A stretch of DNA of 64,000 bases from Brachypterus glaber (GCA_958510825.1 OY294047.1:50451365-50515364); one strand, 5' to 3'. Shown: positions 10,978 through 22,636, numbered from the stretch's first letter. The notes: generated from the letters alone by a model not told the origin. Numbers and translations: made by a program.

Positions 10978-11500
10978 ATATCAATTTTCATTAAAATCCA
11001 TTTAAATTTACCAAATTTTTACATAATATTTTGATCAGCGGATCATCCGCCAGTATCTGACATTCCTAGCTAGTTCTAAGAATAATATTTAAAAAAAAGG
11101 TTTTGATATTAAATCCTTATTTAATGTTTTAAAATCCTATTCAAATAAAATTGGTTTACTTTTTATTCGTCAAATAAGAATACGAAAATGCTTTTACGGT
11201 TGTCTTAAAATATTATCACATTTTAAAAAATCCAATTTCAAAGGTAAGATTTGTCTTTAAAAATTGTCTTTTACATTTAATATTTAAGAGTTGAAATTTC
11301 TGTTGTATTAAGTTGTGAAGGGCCATCTTAAAGCCCCAGATTATTTCAGATGTTTACTGTAGATTTTTAAATCTCTTTAAGTACCTATTAAATTTTCTAT
11401 CCGATTTTGTTTTGATTTAATAGCAGCGATTGGTTTTGACCCCTCAATAACAATATATCAGTATTATTTCTACTAATAGAAACTATACTAAAATACATAT
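10978..11500. other. AT-rich, nothing identified
   Basis: No gene, repeat boundary or RNA feature recognised. Confidence 0.4.
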
Positions 11501-11840
11501 GAACCGGTGAGAGCAAGAAGGGAAAGATTGCACTCGATCCAACTTTCGGGAATTAACAAAATTTATTTATGTTACGAGAGAGGAAACTAGAATATTTCCC
11601 ATGAGAAAATTAACCCATGAGGCTGGAGGCCTTACTTTTACTCAAAGTCATCATCTTTTTCTTGTGGTAAGTTAAAAAAATATTCATACTTATATTTAAT
11701 GTGTTACTGGGCCATAATAGTTTGTGATATGTTTACCTTTTTTGTGTCAACAGGTGCGTTTCAAAGCACGGAACAAAATATCTATCTCAGTCAAGTTCGT
11801 CTAAAAAGTGCAATCTTTCCCTTCTTGCTCTCACCGGTTC
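11501..11840. mobile_element. 340-bp element with perfect 32-33-bp TIRs
   Basis: GAACCGGTGAGAGCAAGAAG plus the next 12-13 bases is repeated as an exact reverse complement at the right end. The interior contains CCCATGAGAAAATTAACC, a fragment resembling the family C palindrome. No clear target duplication. No coding capacity. Confidence 0.85.
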
Positions 11841-13104
11841 AAATATTAGAGCCCTATTTTATACACCCTGTATATCACAAATGCTGAAAATGAAAACTTG
11901 AAATTAATACGTCAGCAGTTCTTAAGACCTTTCATAAACAGGTGAATACGTCATGACAATTAATTACATTGTCAACACATTAAATAAGGTTAACTGTAGG
12001 GACACGGTGTTCTAGAAGAACTTTTAAATGGCATGACGTTATTTGCAAAGGTATTTTTTTTGTAAAAAATAGCGTTGAATGGGAGCCAAAGAAAATTTTA
12101 TTGACCACCCTCAACTTTGTTTTAAATACCAACCTTCTATTAATAAATAATAATTGTTATTTAGAGCCCCTTAAAATCTAAGATACCACAAATAATAATG
12201 GTTGAATTCAGAATGAAGTGCACTTTCATATTCTTTGATAAAAATGGGGGATGCTATTTGAAAAACAGAAGTGGGGGTGGTTTCAAGGGAGTGGGTAAGC
12301 AAGGGGCGGTTTTGAATTACTCAGTAAAATCTTTTTTGGCTTTGTTTTAATGCTATTTTTTGAAAATGTTAATACCTTTTCAAATAACGGAGATAAGCTA
12401 TATCAAGAACTTGGTGGGACACCCAGTATAGTGAACGGACGGACCGTTTTGAAAAAAAATTGTAGGAGTGCTTAAGTACCATACTACTATGCCAAGTTTG
12501 GCCAAAATCCGAGACATCGAGGGCAAACCGAGTATGTTAGCGTGAAATATCAAAGATATTTTCTAAAAAACACATTTTTTTCAAAAACGGCTCTAACGAT
12601 TTTTAAAATTTTGGTTCTATTTTTTTAATTAGAGCTCATATGGGGAGTGACTAGACGTACACTGTGCCATTTTAAGGTTTTTAAGGTATATTATCTTTAA
12701 CGTCAGAAATGTATTTTCCCGGTTTAAATGGGGGCCTACGCAAATAGCATCAGAAACACCAAAAGCGAAAAAACCGACGTAAACTAACGATAAAAAAGTT
12801 AGTTTAAGTTTAGTTACATATGTATAGATATGCAACAATGCTAAACTGTTTGTACAATTAGTCACAAAAACACCACGTTAATCAACGAAATTTTGGTTTT
12901 CAAATTTTGAGTTATTATCCATTTCGGTTCATAAGTTATCCGTTAGAAATTTTTCATTTTCCATCTGCTTTAGTTCAGTTTTTTTAATCATAAAAATCCA
13001 ATAATCAACAAAAATCTCCGCGTACGAATAGCATTTCTAAAAAAAGTTGAAAAGTTGCTTAAAAAAACTGTATAAAAAGTAAAGCTTGGTAAATTGAGCT
13101 CGGT
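11841..13104. other. No gene recognised
   Basis: Repetitive-looking non-coding DNA. It includes CACCCAGTATAG near 12421, resembling a degraded mariner-type MITE end. Open frames here are short and AT-driven. Confidence 0.4.
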
Positions 13105-13767
13105 TACACGGTCTGGGAATGAGAATTTGGTTCAATTTAACATATTTAAAAAAACTATCAAGAGTTTTTTTTTAACTAGTCAAAGAAAAATTATTTTATA
13201 ATAATGAAATAAAGAACATTTTAATTTTTACATAATAAAAATAAAATAATTATTTTCTAATAATAAAGTTCTTTATTGGCTGACCAATTATAGGTTATTA
13301 CTGACCGAATATTTGTTTACATAGAAAATGATAATATACCAAAAGCAAGAAGAGAAAAAGTTCTAAACAATTTTTTTCTTTTCTTGCTGTTAGTATTTTT
13401 TTTGCTCTATCACCTAAACTATTGATTTTTGGGAGTAGTCCTTTTGAACACTTTTGAGCAAAATGTCGAGAACTCTAACATATACAAAATTCAGTCAAAT
13501 CTAAACCGACTTTTCTATAATACACATGCACCGCGGGTTTCGAGTTTTCCAAAGTGATCTAACACCTAAACTATAAAAGTCTTTCGGACTATCATCCTAA
13601 TCAAATGATGTGTCATCCTAGATGACTGCGGCATGCACAATGGATCTTAGGTCTGAGTGCCGTGGCTATTACCTTGTAATTAGAGCAATGGACGTAAATT
13701 TTTTTGTGGGCCGGTGTAATAGGTATTTCAAAAGTTGAACCAAAACTTTATTCCCAGACACCGTGTA
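13105..13767. mobile_element. 663-bp TIR element, degraded
   Basis: Left end TACACGGTCTGGGAATGAGA...TTGGTTCAA is matched, with a 1-2 bp indel and substitutions, by the reverse complement TTGAACCAAAACTTTATTCC...CACCGTGTA at the right. A TA duplication is possible at both sides. Old non-autonomous DNA transposon, probably Tc1/mariner type. Confidence 0.65.
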
Positions 13768-13809
13768 TAGTCGACAAATCGTCTATTTATTGGTAACTTT
13801 GCGAGTCTC

Positions 13810-13965
13810 GATCTAAGCTTTATTGAACGACACCTAAATCTGACCCGATGAAAGTAAGTAACGAGCGTAGTTGTTCTAAAAACTAGAGCTTCATATTTTC
13901 TCTGCTTTCGCTTACTCTTTGCTTTTCGCTGCAGTCGAAAGGAATTTATTCTACACATACAAAAA
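13810..13965 (+). repeat. Dispersed repeat shared with 18055-18205
   Basis: Both stretches share, in order, AACGACA(C/T)(C/T)TAAAT(C/T)TGACCC, GCTTCATATTTTC and CTTACTCTTTGCTTTT. They are diverged fragments of an unidentified family. Confidence 0.6.
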
Positions 13966-14137
13966 TAACCCTACTTTTACTTCTAAATGGAAAATATTTT
14001 GTTCGTCCTGAAAAGTAAAAAAAAAACTGCTTTTTCCGTCTGACCAACAGAAAGATCCACGTCTGTCCATCTGTCTGTGTCACTATAACTTTTTTATGCG
14101 ATTGATTCTAAAAGCGACACTTTTCGTTCATGTTTTA

Positions 14138-14190
14138 CGGGCGAAAAGTTGAACTTTTTGGCTAAAGGGCCAAAAAGTTTTTTTCGCCCG
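14138..14190. repeat. Hairpin with GGGCGAAAAG arms
   Basis: ACGGGCGAAAAGTTGAAC...TTTTTGGC is followed by GGCCAAAAAGTTTTTTTCGC and CCG, giving a stem of about 23 bp. The same GGGCGAAAAGT arm sequence recurs in hairpins near 15535 and 34290, so this is a recurring motif. Confidence 0.7.
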
Positions 14191-14219
14191 CTAACTAAAA
14201 CTTGTTATTTTTAAGCTTT

Positions 14220-15025
14220 TTAAAAGAAGATGATTTACCTTTACTGTAATATTAAAAATCTGTGTAATAAATTAAATAAACAAGTTTTTTTACTTAGCAC
14301 TCTCAAGGAAAACCTTGACATTCAAACCCTGTTAACCGTCTATTATGCCAATGTACATTCGCTTTTATCATACAACATTATAGTTTGGGGCCAATCTGTG
14401 GATATGGAAGATTTACTAATCATTCAGAAAAGACTGTTAAGAATTATTTTTAAATTAGGTTTCAATGTGTCTTGTCGTGAATATTTTAAAAACTATCGTA
14501 TTTTAACTGTCGTGTCCATATATTTATTTAAGTTATTAATTTTTATTAAAAAAAAATGCAGTTCATTAAATACTCACAAAAGTTTTCATGAGTATCCCAC
14601 TCGAAACAGTAATCTTCTGGTTATTAAAAGATATAATTTGGCAATGCATAAAAAATCTCCTTATCATGCAGGCCAGTTTTATTATAATCTATTGCCAGAG
14701 TCTATAAAAATATTACCATTTAAAGCATTTAAAGCAAAAGTTAAAAAATTGCTCCTACAGGAAACAATTTACGGTTATAAAGAATTTGAAACCTTTGTCA
14801 AAACATGGAATTAAATTATTTTATATTGTTTCGTATTTTAACCCCTATATTTAATCGACATCATGTATATGTATGTGAATATGTATTTATGTATATATAT
14901 ATCTTTATGTTTATATTTATGTTTATGTTTATATTTATTCATCTTATGTATACGCTTACCTTAATGTAAAATTATTTATCTTTGACGATGTCTATCTATG
15001 TAAAATAGCCTACGACAATAAAGTA

Positions 15026-15055
<30 letters not shown>
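14220..15055 (+). pseudogene. LINE ORF2 C-terminal fragment with (ATT)n tail
   Basis: A 194-codon open frame (14230-14814) encodes the post-RT C-terminal region typical of CR1-like LINEs: CNKLNKQVFLLSTLKENL, LLSYNIIVWGQS, IIQKRLLRIIF, CREYFKN(Y)RILTV, YPTRN and FYYNLLPESIK. About 210 bp of 3' UTR follows, ending TACGACAATAAAGTATATTA and a (TTA)n run to 15055. The element is 5' truncated within or just before the thumb region, so the catalytic domain is absent. It is different in sequence from the remnants at 33652 and 52906. Confidence 0.88.
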
Positions 15056-15056
<1 letters not shown>

Positions 15057-16370
15057 AGAAATATGACCTTTTGGTCCCTTTTTGTCTTGAACTAACTGTT
15101 CTTTTGACCAGATACAGTTATTATAATCATTTCATACAAAATAAAAATTTCTTCTATAACATAACCTCAAAATTTATGTTAACCGAATAATCTGTATTAA
15201 TCCACTAAAATAAATTACAAACACATTTCAATTGTTAAATGAATTTCAATATTTATAATATTCATAGAACGGTTTCAAAAGTATTATTTTTTCATAACAG
15301 ACACATTTTAACAGTAATTAATCAAAACACCAACTATAGCTTTTTTAATTCGAAAATGAAACCGCACGCAAAAGAAACGATTTAATTGTTTTTTAGCGAT
15401 TTGATTGCATAGCAATTTCATAACTAGATAAGTAATAAGACTAACAACAAATATTTTTGCAATTTAAAATTATGTATATATTAATAATTTATTATAATTA
15501 GTAACAATTGAATAAAAAATAATGTATATTAGCGGGGCAAAAAGTTAAATTTCGATTTCGTAGGTTTACTATCCCCATGAGCCGGCTCTCGGCTCTAAAA
15601 TCCTACTCAATCGAAAAATGTAACTTTTCGCCCTTGTATTATACATAACTATTTGATCATTGGAACCTAATAAATTTAAATGGCAGTTTTTTAATGCATG
15701 GATAAAATCTTAAATAGTAAGTCGTAGTAGTTTAACGTTCAGTCCAATAAAAGTTCTGGTATTTAACCTTGAATGCACAGTAACATAAGCCACTTTTATA
15801 TTTTTCAACGTAGAATCACCTCTTAAATTTCTCAAACTTATTTCTGAATAACCCTGTATAATGTCGTGATTTTTAATGTTTAGTTAATATGAATAAGAAT
15901 TTTAACTAGCTCGGTTAGTATTAGTTCAAAGTTATAAAAAATAGCTGAAGTCCTAAAAAAATATGGAGGAGTAAAGTTCATGTAGAAATTCAAAAAAATC
16001 TTTATGCAGTCCTAAGAAAAATTCTGAAAATCGCAACCAAAAACTCTCCGAAAATATAAAAAATCAATACAGAAATTTGAAAATAACGAAAATCATATAA
16101 AAATCTCAGTAATCCCTGAAAAAATTTTTGGAATTGTTTCACCCCTCAGAAATTACATTTAGATTTTCAACTGGATTTTTTGTGTGTATGTTGTTTACAA
16201 ACTGAAACAATTTATTTAATTAATTGTAATTTTATCCTTGTACCTTGTATTTAACATGCAAAAGAGAAAACAAATGCAATTACATAAAATCTACCGTAAA
16301 ATCTATGTAAAGTAGTAAAGATTTAAAATAACAAACAACGTGACCAACGTTAGGAAAAAACATAAAACTA
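15056..16370. other. Mostly featureless, with one hairpin and a foldback end
   Basis: A palindrome at about 15535-15632 (GGGCAAAAAGTTAAATTTCG / CGAAAAATGTAACTTTTCGC) is notable. At about 15810-15862, GTAGAATCACCTCTTAAATT and CCTGTATAATG match the end of the foldback at 54246-54973, so this is a solo degraded terminus. No coding sequence. Confidence 0.5.
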
Positions 16371-16979
16371 ATAGTCGAAGAGCTATTGACCATTTTTATT
16401 TCATTATTTGCTCCCACCTGTTTTTTATATCGCCAGGTCCTGGATCGGGTTCTTTTGGATGCTAAAAGCCTCGAAAAGGTGGTGAAATGGGGTCCCGAAA
16501 AATATATTTTTAACTTACCGAGTCAAACAAATTACATTTAGATTAGTCTATTTTCACAGTTTTACACAATTATTCAATAGGCTAAGAATTAAAAAAAGAC
16601 TTTATCTGACATATGTCAACACTAAAAACTCTCTTTAATTTACATTTAATCAAAATATCATTTCTTAAATTCTCATTTCTTTGAAAAATTAGGTATCACA
16701 TATTTTAAAGGCACCTTTTAAAGACTGTTCTTATCCCTTGGCACCAAAATTATTGTGTATAACTATGAAATTGACTTAATCTGAATGTGTTAAATAAAAT
16801 GAATATGACCCGGCAAGTTAAAAATAGATTTTTTGGTAGCTCATTGTCATAGCTTTTGGAGCTTCTAGCACCCAAAGGAATCGGATTCGGAGTCTAGCAA
16901 CAGCTTAATCTGAATGTACTTTAAGACATATATAAAATATAGCCGGGAGAAAATAATGAAATAAAAATGGTCCGACTAT
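16371..16979. mobile_element. 609-bp foldback element
   Basis: The ends ATAGTCG...ACCATTTTTATTTCATTA are mirrored by TAATGAAATAAAAATGGTCC and GACTAT. Further in, GGATCGG...TTTTGGATGC is mirrored by GCACCCAAAGGAATCGGATT, so the arms extend 150 bp or more with divergence. No coding capacity. Confidence 0.75.
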
Positions 16980-17010
16980 AATATTTATAGGTTTTTGTCA
17001 TTCTATACGT

Positions 17011-17095
17011 ACATATCGAGGGCTTCATAACATAGGGGCGTATCTTCTATAGATTAACATGGTACGGCCCTGTGTTATGAAGTCCTCGATATGTA
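17011..17095. repeat. 85-bp palindrome
   Basis: Arms ACATATCGAGGGCTTCATAA plus CATAGGGG and the reverse complement CCCTGTGTTATGAAGTCCTC plus GATATGTA flank a 29-bp centre. It has the same general plan as the palindromes of families A and B but an unrelated sequence. Confidence 0.85.
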
Positions 17096-17426
17096 TTCCT
17101 AAGAATATAGGTACTATTTTTAAATTAAAAGTAAAGCAGGGAAAATATTTACATTTAATTCATACATATTTTTTGTATTACATAATAGTCCGAACGTCAT
17201 GTAGTGGCGCCTTCGCCATAATTGCAAATTAGTACTTTTAAGTACTAAAAGTGAAGTATTTATTAAAAAAAATATATTGTTATTTAAAAATTTTAAAATA
17301 TTTATTATCATTTATAAAAAATACTAAATTTAGTATTATTTATATCGTAAAATTTGTAAATACGGGGGGGTCCAGTTTATATCATCAGGATTTCACCAGC
17401 TCAGTTTATCGAAATATAAAGGTAGT

Positions 17427-17762
17427 TTATCCAATACATACAGATAATGAGACAGTTACCAGCTTTATTTTAAATAGATAAACTCAATAATAACCCCCGC
17501 TTGGCTTTTACTTTATTGAGTGGATAATTATTTATTTTACCCAATCAACTGTCACTTGTCAAATTATTTTCTTGTAAATGTCATTAAAATTTTTAATAAA
17601 AATATGAATTCCTAATCTATTTATTGGATAAAACCTTGTATGGCACTCATAGGTAAACCGATATTGCCCTCTCAAAAATTAACCTGCTTGGCTGACGCCT
17701 CGCAGGTTAATTTTCTCATGGGCAATATCTTACTTTACCCACTATTACCATAAATAACTATT
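17427..17762 (+). mobile_element. Family C repeat, copy 2
   Basis: Full-length copy with both hairpins; the large palindrome is complete (ACCTGCTTGGCTGACGCCTC centre). Directly upstream (17368-17426) is a stretch that recurs at 18264-18328 (ATCAGGATTTCACCAG...TTTATCGAAATATAAAGGTA), a second dispersed repeat. Confidence 0.88.
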
Positions 17763-18382
17763 GTTACATAAAACATGGTCTTTACATAATTAATAGAAGG
17801 GTTTTAACTTTAAAAACTTCTTTTTTATATTATTTTTTATCGACTGTGCTTCCTTATATTGTTAAATATATGTCGTTATTAGTTTTCATACTGTTAGATA
17901 ATAGAGTTTATTTATTTATTTAATTAATAATTCATTAATTTATTTATTTATTTATATAGGTAGAGTAGTATGGTTAGGGAACAGGGGAATTGAAAATAGG
18001 GATTTTAGACTGCCAAATCTGCCTAGAATGATATTTTTCATTGTGTTTATCGCTTTCGAAGAATATAGAAATGTTATTAAACGACATTTAAATTTGACCC
18101 AATAAAGAAAGTCGTTTTCAAACTAAACAGCTTCATATTTTCAATGGTCTGGCTTACTCTTTGCTTTTTGTTTGTAGTGCCAGGGGACTTATCCCGTACT
18201 TACGAACAAAAACAGTCTCGTTTATATAGAATTTTAATGCATTACTCTGTTATATAACAATACAGGGTGGTCCAGTCAGGATTTTACCAGACGAAAGTTT
18301 ATCGAAAAATAAAGGTAGTTTGTCTTATAAAACATAGTTGAATTTTGCTTCTTTTTGATGTGATGTTAACACCCTGTTAAAG
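17763..18382. other. Non-coding, dispersed-repeat fragments
   Basis: Contains 18055-18205 (partner of 13810-13965) and 18264-18328 (partner of 17368-17432), plus a TTTATTTA-rich run near 17910-17960. No gene. Confidence 0.5.
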
Positions 18383-18551
18383 AATAGTATATTCTGTAAG
18401 TAGTAGTATGGAATAGACAATATTCCGCCCGAGCGGATAGGACGGTCCCGCGAGCGCGGAATGACTATTCCATACGTGTTGTAGACTATACTTTTTCTTC
18501 GACTGCAAATATGAAAATTGTAAATGCAAACAAACACATATTTTTAAATAA
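18383..18551 (+). mobile_element. Family B repeat, truncated copy 2
   Basis: Keeps the 5' palindrome (AGTATATTCTGTAAG...GGAATAGACAATATTCCG) but has lost part of its centre. It runs only to ATTTTTAAATAAAGTA, where a GGATATCC-type array begins. Confidence 0.82.
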
Positions 18552-18806
18552 AGTATATCCACTAGATATCTATCATGGATATCCATGAATATCCTGGATA
18601 TGCATGATGGATCTCTAATTGATATCCTGTGGATATACTTCAAGGAGGTTAAAAAACTAGATGTCCACTGGATATCTCGTGGATATCCAGTGGATATCCT
18701 GGATATAGGTGGACATTTGGATGTCCATGGGATATCTAATGGCAATCCAGGCTATCCAATGGATATACCCTATATCCAGAAAGTATATCCCCTGGATATC
18801 TAATAG
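18552..18806. repeat. Array of short GGATATCC-type palindromes
   Basis: About 250 bp built from variants of TGGATATCC spaced irregularly, roughly twenty occurrences (CATGGATATCCATG, AGTGGATATCCTGG, CCAATGGATATACCC). The ends carry similar AGTATATCC boxes (18549 and 18780), suggesting element ends. The long open frames across it are a by-product of the repeat. Confidence 0.8.
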
Positions 18807-20487
18807 CTTTTGTGTGCTGTCTGGGTATATATGGAAGTATAGTGAATAGAAGGGTTTTAATTAATAAGGGAGTGGGATTGGATAAGTCCAGGCTCGCATC
18901 GGGTAATCTGCATTTTTAGATTTAAATAAAAAATTAAATAGTTAAAAAAAATGATTTGCCATGAGTTTGACATCATTAGTTCATTTATCCCGATCATTAT
19001 TTATAGCTTAAAGTCCATAATTAGTTGTTTCATGTTTAACAAAACAAATGCGTTTTCCAACTTGGTATAGTTTGTGGCCTTAGAGGTTTTGGACATTAAT
19101 TTTCGCACACTCAAGCAATAAATTTCACTCAAATAATTATGAATTATGTCACAGTTTGTAAGCTACGTGATTAATTTTATTTTGCATAATATGTAACTTT
19201 TTAACCTATTTTTATGTAAAAAGTGACAAATATTATGAAATATAAAATAGGGCATGTTAAAAAACACGTTATTTTGAAATTCGCCCCTTAAGTTGTAAAA
19301 AATAGAAAACCTATAGGTACAGTTGGACCCACAAAAAACGCAAGATTTAAATATGCTAAAATGTCAATTTTACTAATTATTTTATAATTTAAGTAAGATT
19401 TTAAGAAATAGGTTAGGTTAATTTGACAATTTATTGTCAGTTTTGTCAAAGTTTAATACAGAAAATGCATGCGAATAATGTCGAATATTAAAAAAAATAA
19501 TAAACTGAAAAAAGTATATTTAATCAAATCAAAAATTAAAACACAATATTTAGTAAGTCTTATGAAAAATGAAAATTTGAACTCTACTAACCAAACATAT
19601 AATTTATGAAAATTATGATTTTCGTTTAAAAAATAGTTTTTCCGGAGGTTTTTCTTCGCTTTTTTAATCTTGGAACTATCGATGCGGAGACGGGCGATGT
19701 ATTTTTTGTAATTTTTTGCTTGAAAGCTAATTTTTTGTACTTTTATTTATAACTGTAATTCAATAAAAAAGTGCGGACTTTTAACTTGAATGTTAAATTT
19801 TAACATTTTCTAAGCAAAAATTGGCAAAAAATCTACCTGCAGTTTAACCTGCAAAAGTCTCGGGATTTAACCTATAAATATTTTACTTTCCCCAAGGAAA
19901 GTCTTGCGTTAGTAAACAAATTTCGATTTTTTTTTGCTTTTTTCACGTTTCTGAACGTTTTCTATCCAAAAAATATGATTTCCGTCAAAAAAAACTGTCT
20001 GTCGGTCGGTCTTTCGGTTTGTGTGTCCGGGAAATTTGTGATCACGATAAGTCAAGAACGCTTCGGGCTTAAGACTTCAAATTTGGACCACAGATTGATT
20101 ATCTAAAGTGCTAGGCTGGGATTGTTTAGATTTTAGAGACCGAGGGCTATAGGGGAAGGTATTATTTTGTTGACAGCAGTATTTTTTTAAACCAGTACCA
20201 TAATTTAATTATTCTTTTTCAAGGTGTAAGCAAGCAAAATGTAATGCTGTAATAGTAGAGGCATATAAATTTAATTAAAAGCACTACGAAGCGATGCATA
20301 AATGGATAAACACAAATTTCCGACGAAGTTTTATAATCACTAAAAACTTTTTTAAATCTTTAAAAATATTTTAGCCATGTTGGGTTTATCTCCTGAGGTT
20401 CAGTATAATTTAAAAAAGAAACTCAGTAATTAACACTAGACTGATTAAGGAGTTTAACCAATAAATAAATGTGTCAAATATATTTCT
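18807..20487. other. Long AT-rich stretch, no gene recognised
   Basis: No supported coding sequence. The part at 19880-20160, with CCCCAAGGAAAGTCTTGCG and CTGTCTGTCGGTCGGTC, has the look of a decayed dispersed repeat (a similar CTGTCCATCTGTCTGTGTC box lies near 14063), but I cannot delimit it. Confidence 0.4.
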
Positions 20488-21362
20488 ATGACTGCTTTAG
20501 AAGCAAATACACACACTTTTCAGACACAGAATGAATCCATTCTAGGTCTAGATACGGTATGAATATTCCGTATCAAGTGTTAGAATGAGCACATGTAGTG
20601 CCATCTCTTGTTTATAAAACTAAAGAAAACTGTAGCAAAATTAGCAAAAATATATATATTTTACCATGAAACATTGAATAATTTATTGCAATTTAAAGTT
20701 TTGCGTTAAAATTAGATAAAGTGTATTAGTTTTTCTTAATATTTGACCAGTTTTTTATCAATTTAATCCAAAAAATTAAAACTGCTCCATCTATTGTTAA
20801 ATATTTAAACCTGATATGTCACAACAATCTGACATAAACTTTAATTTTGCACTATAATTTGTGAATATGTGCTAAAATTAAATAAAAATCTTTTTTAAGT
20901 ACAAGATTTGCTAAAATTATTAAATAACATTAATGGCTTTATTTAAAAATATGTGTTTTGTTGCATTTACGATGTTGAGTCACAAAAAACATTGTTTTTA
21001 ACCTTTTCCGCAGTTTAAAACCATACAGTGTTTCATATTAGCAGTCGAAGAAAAAGTATAGTCTACAACACGTATGGAATAGTTCTTCCGCGCTCGAGGG
21101 ACCGTCATACTCGCCTGCCGGCTCGTATGACAAACTTCCCGCTCGCGCGGAATATTGTCTATTCCATACTAAAGTTCATTTTATTAAGGTATAGTTTTTT
21201 TTGAACTTTTTAAGTGGTTAATGGCTTCTGTGATGTCAAATGTCAACGCTTTTAGGCTTCTGTGAAACGGGCGTTACCATAGCAACTTTAGGAATGTTTA
21301 CAAGCGGGAAGTTCAAAAAAAACTATACCTTAATAAAATGAACTTTAGTTATAGAATATACT
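20488..21362 (-). mobile_element. Family B repeat, copy 3, split by a MITE
   Basis: Near full-length copy in minus orientation, from ACTGCTTTAGAAGCAAATAC to TATAGAATATACT. It contains the small hairpin (GATACGG/CCGTATC) and the GC-rich palindrome. A 174-bp element (21172-21345) interrupts the end segment CCATACTAGTTATAG, which is continuous in the copy at 55338-56046. Confidence 0.9.
21172..21345. mobile_element. 174-bp Tc1/mariner-type MITE with TA duplication
   Basis: Terminal inverted repeats AAGTTCATTTTATTAAGGTA plus TAGTTTTTTTTGAACTT (about 38 bp) are flanked by TA on both sides. Comparison with the uninterrupted family B copy (56020-56046) proves the insertion point and the TA duplication. 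Confidence 0.93.
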
Positions 21363-21570
21363 AATTAATTATTCTTCAGTGTTATTATTAGGTATCTGAT
21401 AAACCGCGGCCCAATAAGTAGAAAAATAAAGATAAAAATTGATTTCCTAAGTCCAAGACTCTATTTTGTACTTGATATACTAAACATGTCATCTTGTTTT
21501 GACATTTGTCACATAAAAATTCAATTTAAATGGAATTAAAATTAAAATTTTAGTTTAATTTTTGTTTAAT

Positions 21571-22230
21571 ATGGGAAGGTCACACAAGAGATCAAAGCAC
21601 CATGCCAGAGGTAGTAAGAGGACAACAAAAAAAGGAAAACTTACTTCCAATCCCTTTTTTAACTATTTGAGGACAGTAAGATCCAAGCATCCTCATTGGT
21701 CTGTTACAAAGGTTGGTAAGGAAGGCGCACGACGATGGGCTCACATGAATATAAATGATAAAAAAAAATACTATAAAGAAGCTTATATCCAAAAAGCTAC
21801 CAAGAGTCGAAAAAAAGAAGCTAAGAGCCATAGGAAAGGTAAAAGCTATAGAAAGCTTGTCGAAAGAGAAAGAAAGCATAGAGATAGAAAGAGTCATAGA
21901 CATGAAAGAGCTTATAGATGTGAAAGTATTCATAGTGATAGGAGAAGCCATAACGATAGAAAGACTCATGTAAAAAGAAAGGAACATGCTGATAAAAAGA
22001 TCCATACACATAAAAAGAGGCATGGGGTTAAAAAGAGTCATGTGGAAAAAAAGAGTAATAAAGAAGGCAATCGCGAAGAAGAAAAAAAGAATCGTAAAGA
22101 AAGCAAAACTCTTCAAGAAGAAAGGAAACATGAAGGGGAAGAAAACCAAGAAAAAAGTCATAAAGAAGATGAAAGCAATGAAAGGGAAAAAAGCGGTGAA
22201 AAAGAAGAAAGTCCTATAATGGAGTTCTAA
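21571..22230 (+). CDS. Protamine-like HMG-box protein (MST-HMG type), intact
   Basis: 219-codon single-exon gene. Residues 1-25 are a basic leader (MGRSHKRSKHHARGSK). Residues 26-74 form an HMG-box-like domain (NPFFNYLRTVRSKHPHW, then ARRWAHMNINDKKKYYKEAY) like the MST-HMG box of insect sperm nuclear basic proteins such as Drosophila Mst35B protamines. Residues 80-170 are an extremely basic His/Arg/Lys/Ser tail with loosely periodic SH and KTH units; 171-219 is a mixed Lys/Glu tail ending ESPIMEF. The expected role, by family, is compaction of sperm chromatin in male germ cells. ATG 21571 is chosen; a preceding in-frame TTG is not needed. An AATAAA signal lies at 22345. This is the only complete host-type gene seen here. 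Absence of introns fits a testis gene but also a retrocopy. Exact orthology is not established. Confidence 0.72.
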   Translation: MGRSHKRSKHHARGSKRTTKKGKLTSNPFFNYLRTVRSKHPHWSVTKVGKEGARRWAHMNINDKKKYYKEAYIQKATKSRKKEAKSHRKGKSYRKLVERERKHRDRKSHRHERAYRCESIHSDRRSHNDRKTHVKRKEHADKKIHTHKKRHGVKKSHVEKKSNKEGNREEEKKNRKESKTLQEERKHEGEENQEKSHKEDESNEREKSGEKEESPIMEF

Positions 22231-22344
22231 AAAAGAAAGGTTATTTAGAAGCTAATTTAGCTTTACATCTAGGCTTTTCATTTTCCATTATATCAAGAAA
22301 AGCAAACCATTTATTCAATTTACTCTTAAAACTATCAAAAAGAA

Positions 22345-22350
22345 AATAAA
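22345..22350 (+). promoter_or_regulatory. Polyadenylation signal AATAAA of the HMG-box gene
   Basis: Canonical hexamer about 115 bp after the stop codon of the protamine-like gene. In AT-rich DNA such hexamers are common, so the assignment is positional. Confidence 0.4.
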
Positions 22351-22570
22351 TTGAAAAATATTTTAATATTTTAAATTTTTGTAAAACAAATTTATTTTTA
22401 TTTAAGTAAAGCTACAAAAAAAATGTAGCCGAGAAGTCGTCTTGAAATTGAAAACAAAATTATAACTTAGTTGCTTGAAAGTTCAAAACTTTTCAAATAT
22501 TTGTATCTTATTATTTATATTTATTAAATTTATTAAAACTATACATTGTCTGATTTAAATTGGAAGTACC
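22351..22570. other. AT-rich 3' flank
   Basis: Nothing beyond the 3' flank of the HMG-box gene is visible. Confidence 0.4.
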
Positions 22571-22636
22571 ATTAGTGCACTATTATAGTACTATAGTGCA
22601 CTATTATAGTACTATAGTGCACTATAATAGTACTAT
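22571..22636. repeat. Three-unit palindromic tandem repeat
   Basis: Units of about 22 bp (TAGTGCACTATTATAGTACT), each itself close to a palindrome, run directly into the start of a family C copy. Confidence 0.85.

Noticed and set aside
18377..18745. 122-codon frame rich in Asp-Ile-Pro-Trp
   Set aside because: Product of the GGATATCC palindrome array plus family B sequence; low complexity.
21592..22161. 189-codon minus-strand frame
   Set aside because: Antisense of the Lys/Arg-rich HMG-box gene; its Phe/Ser/Leu composition is the complement of AAA/AGA codons.
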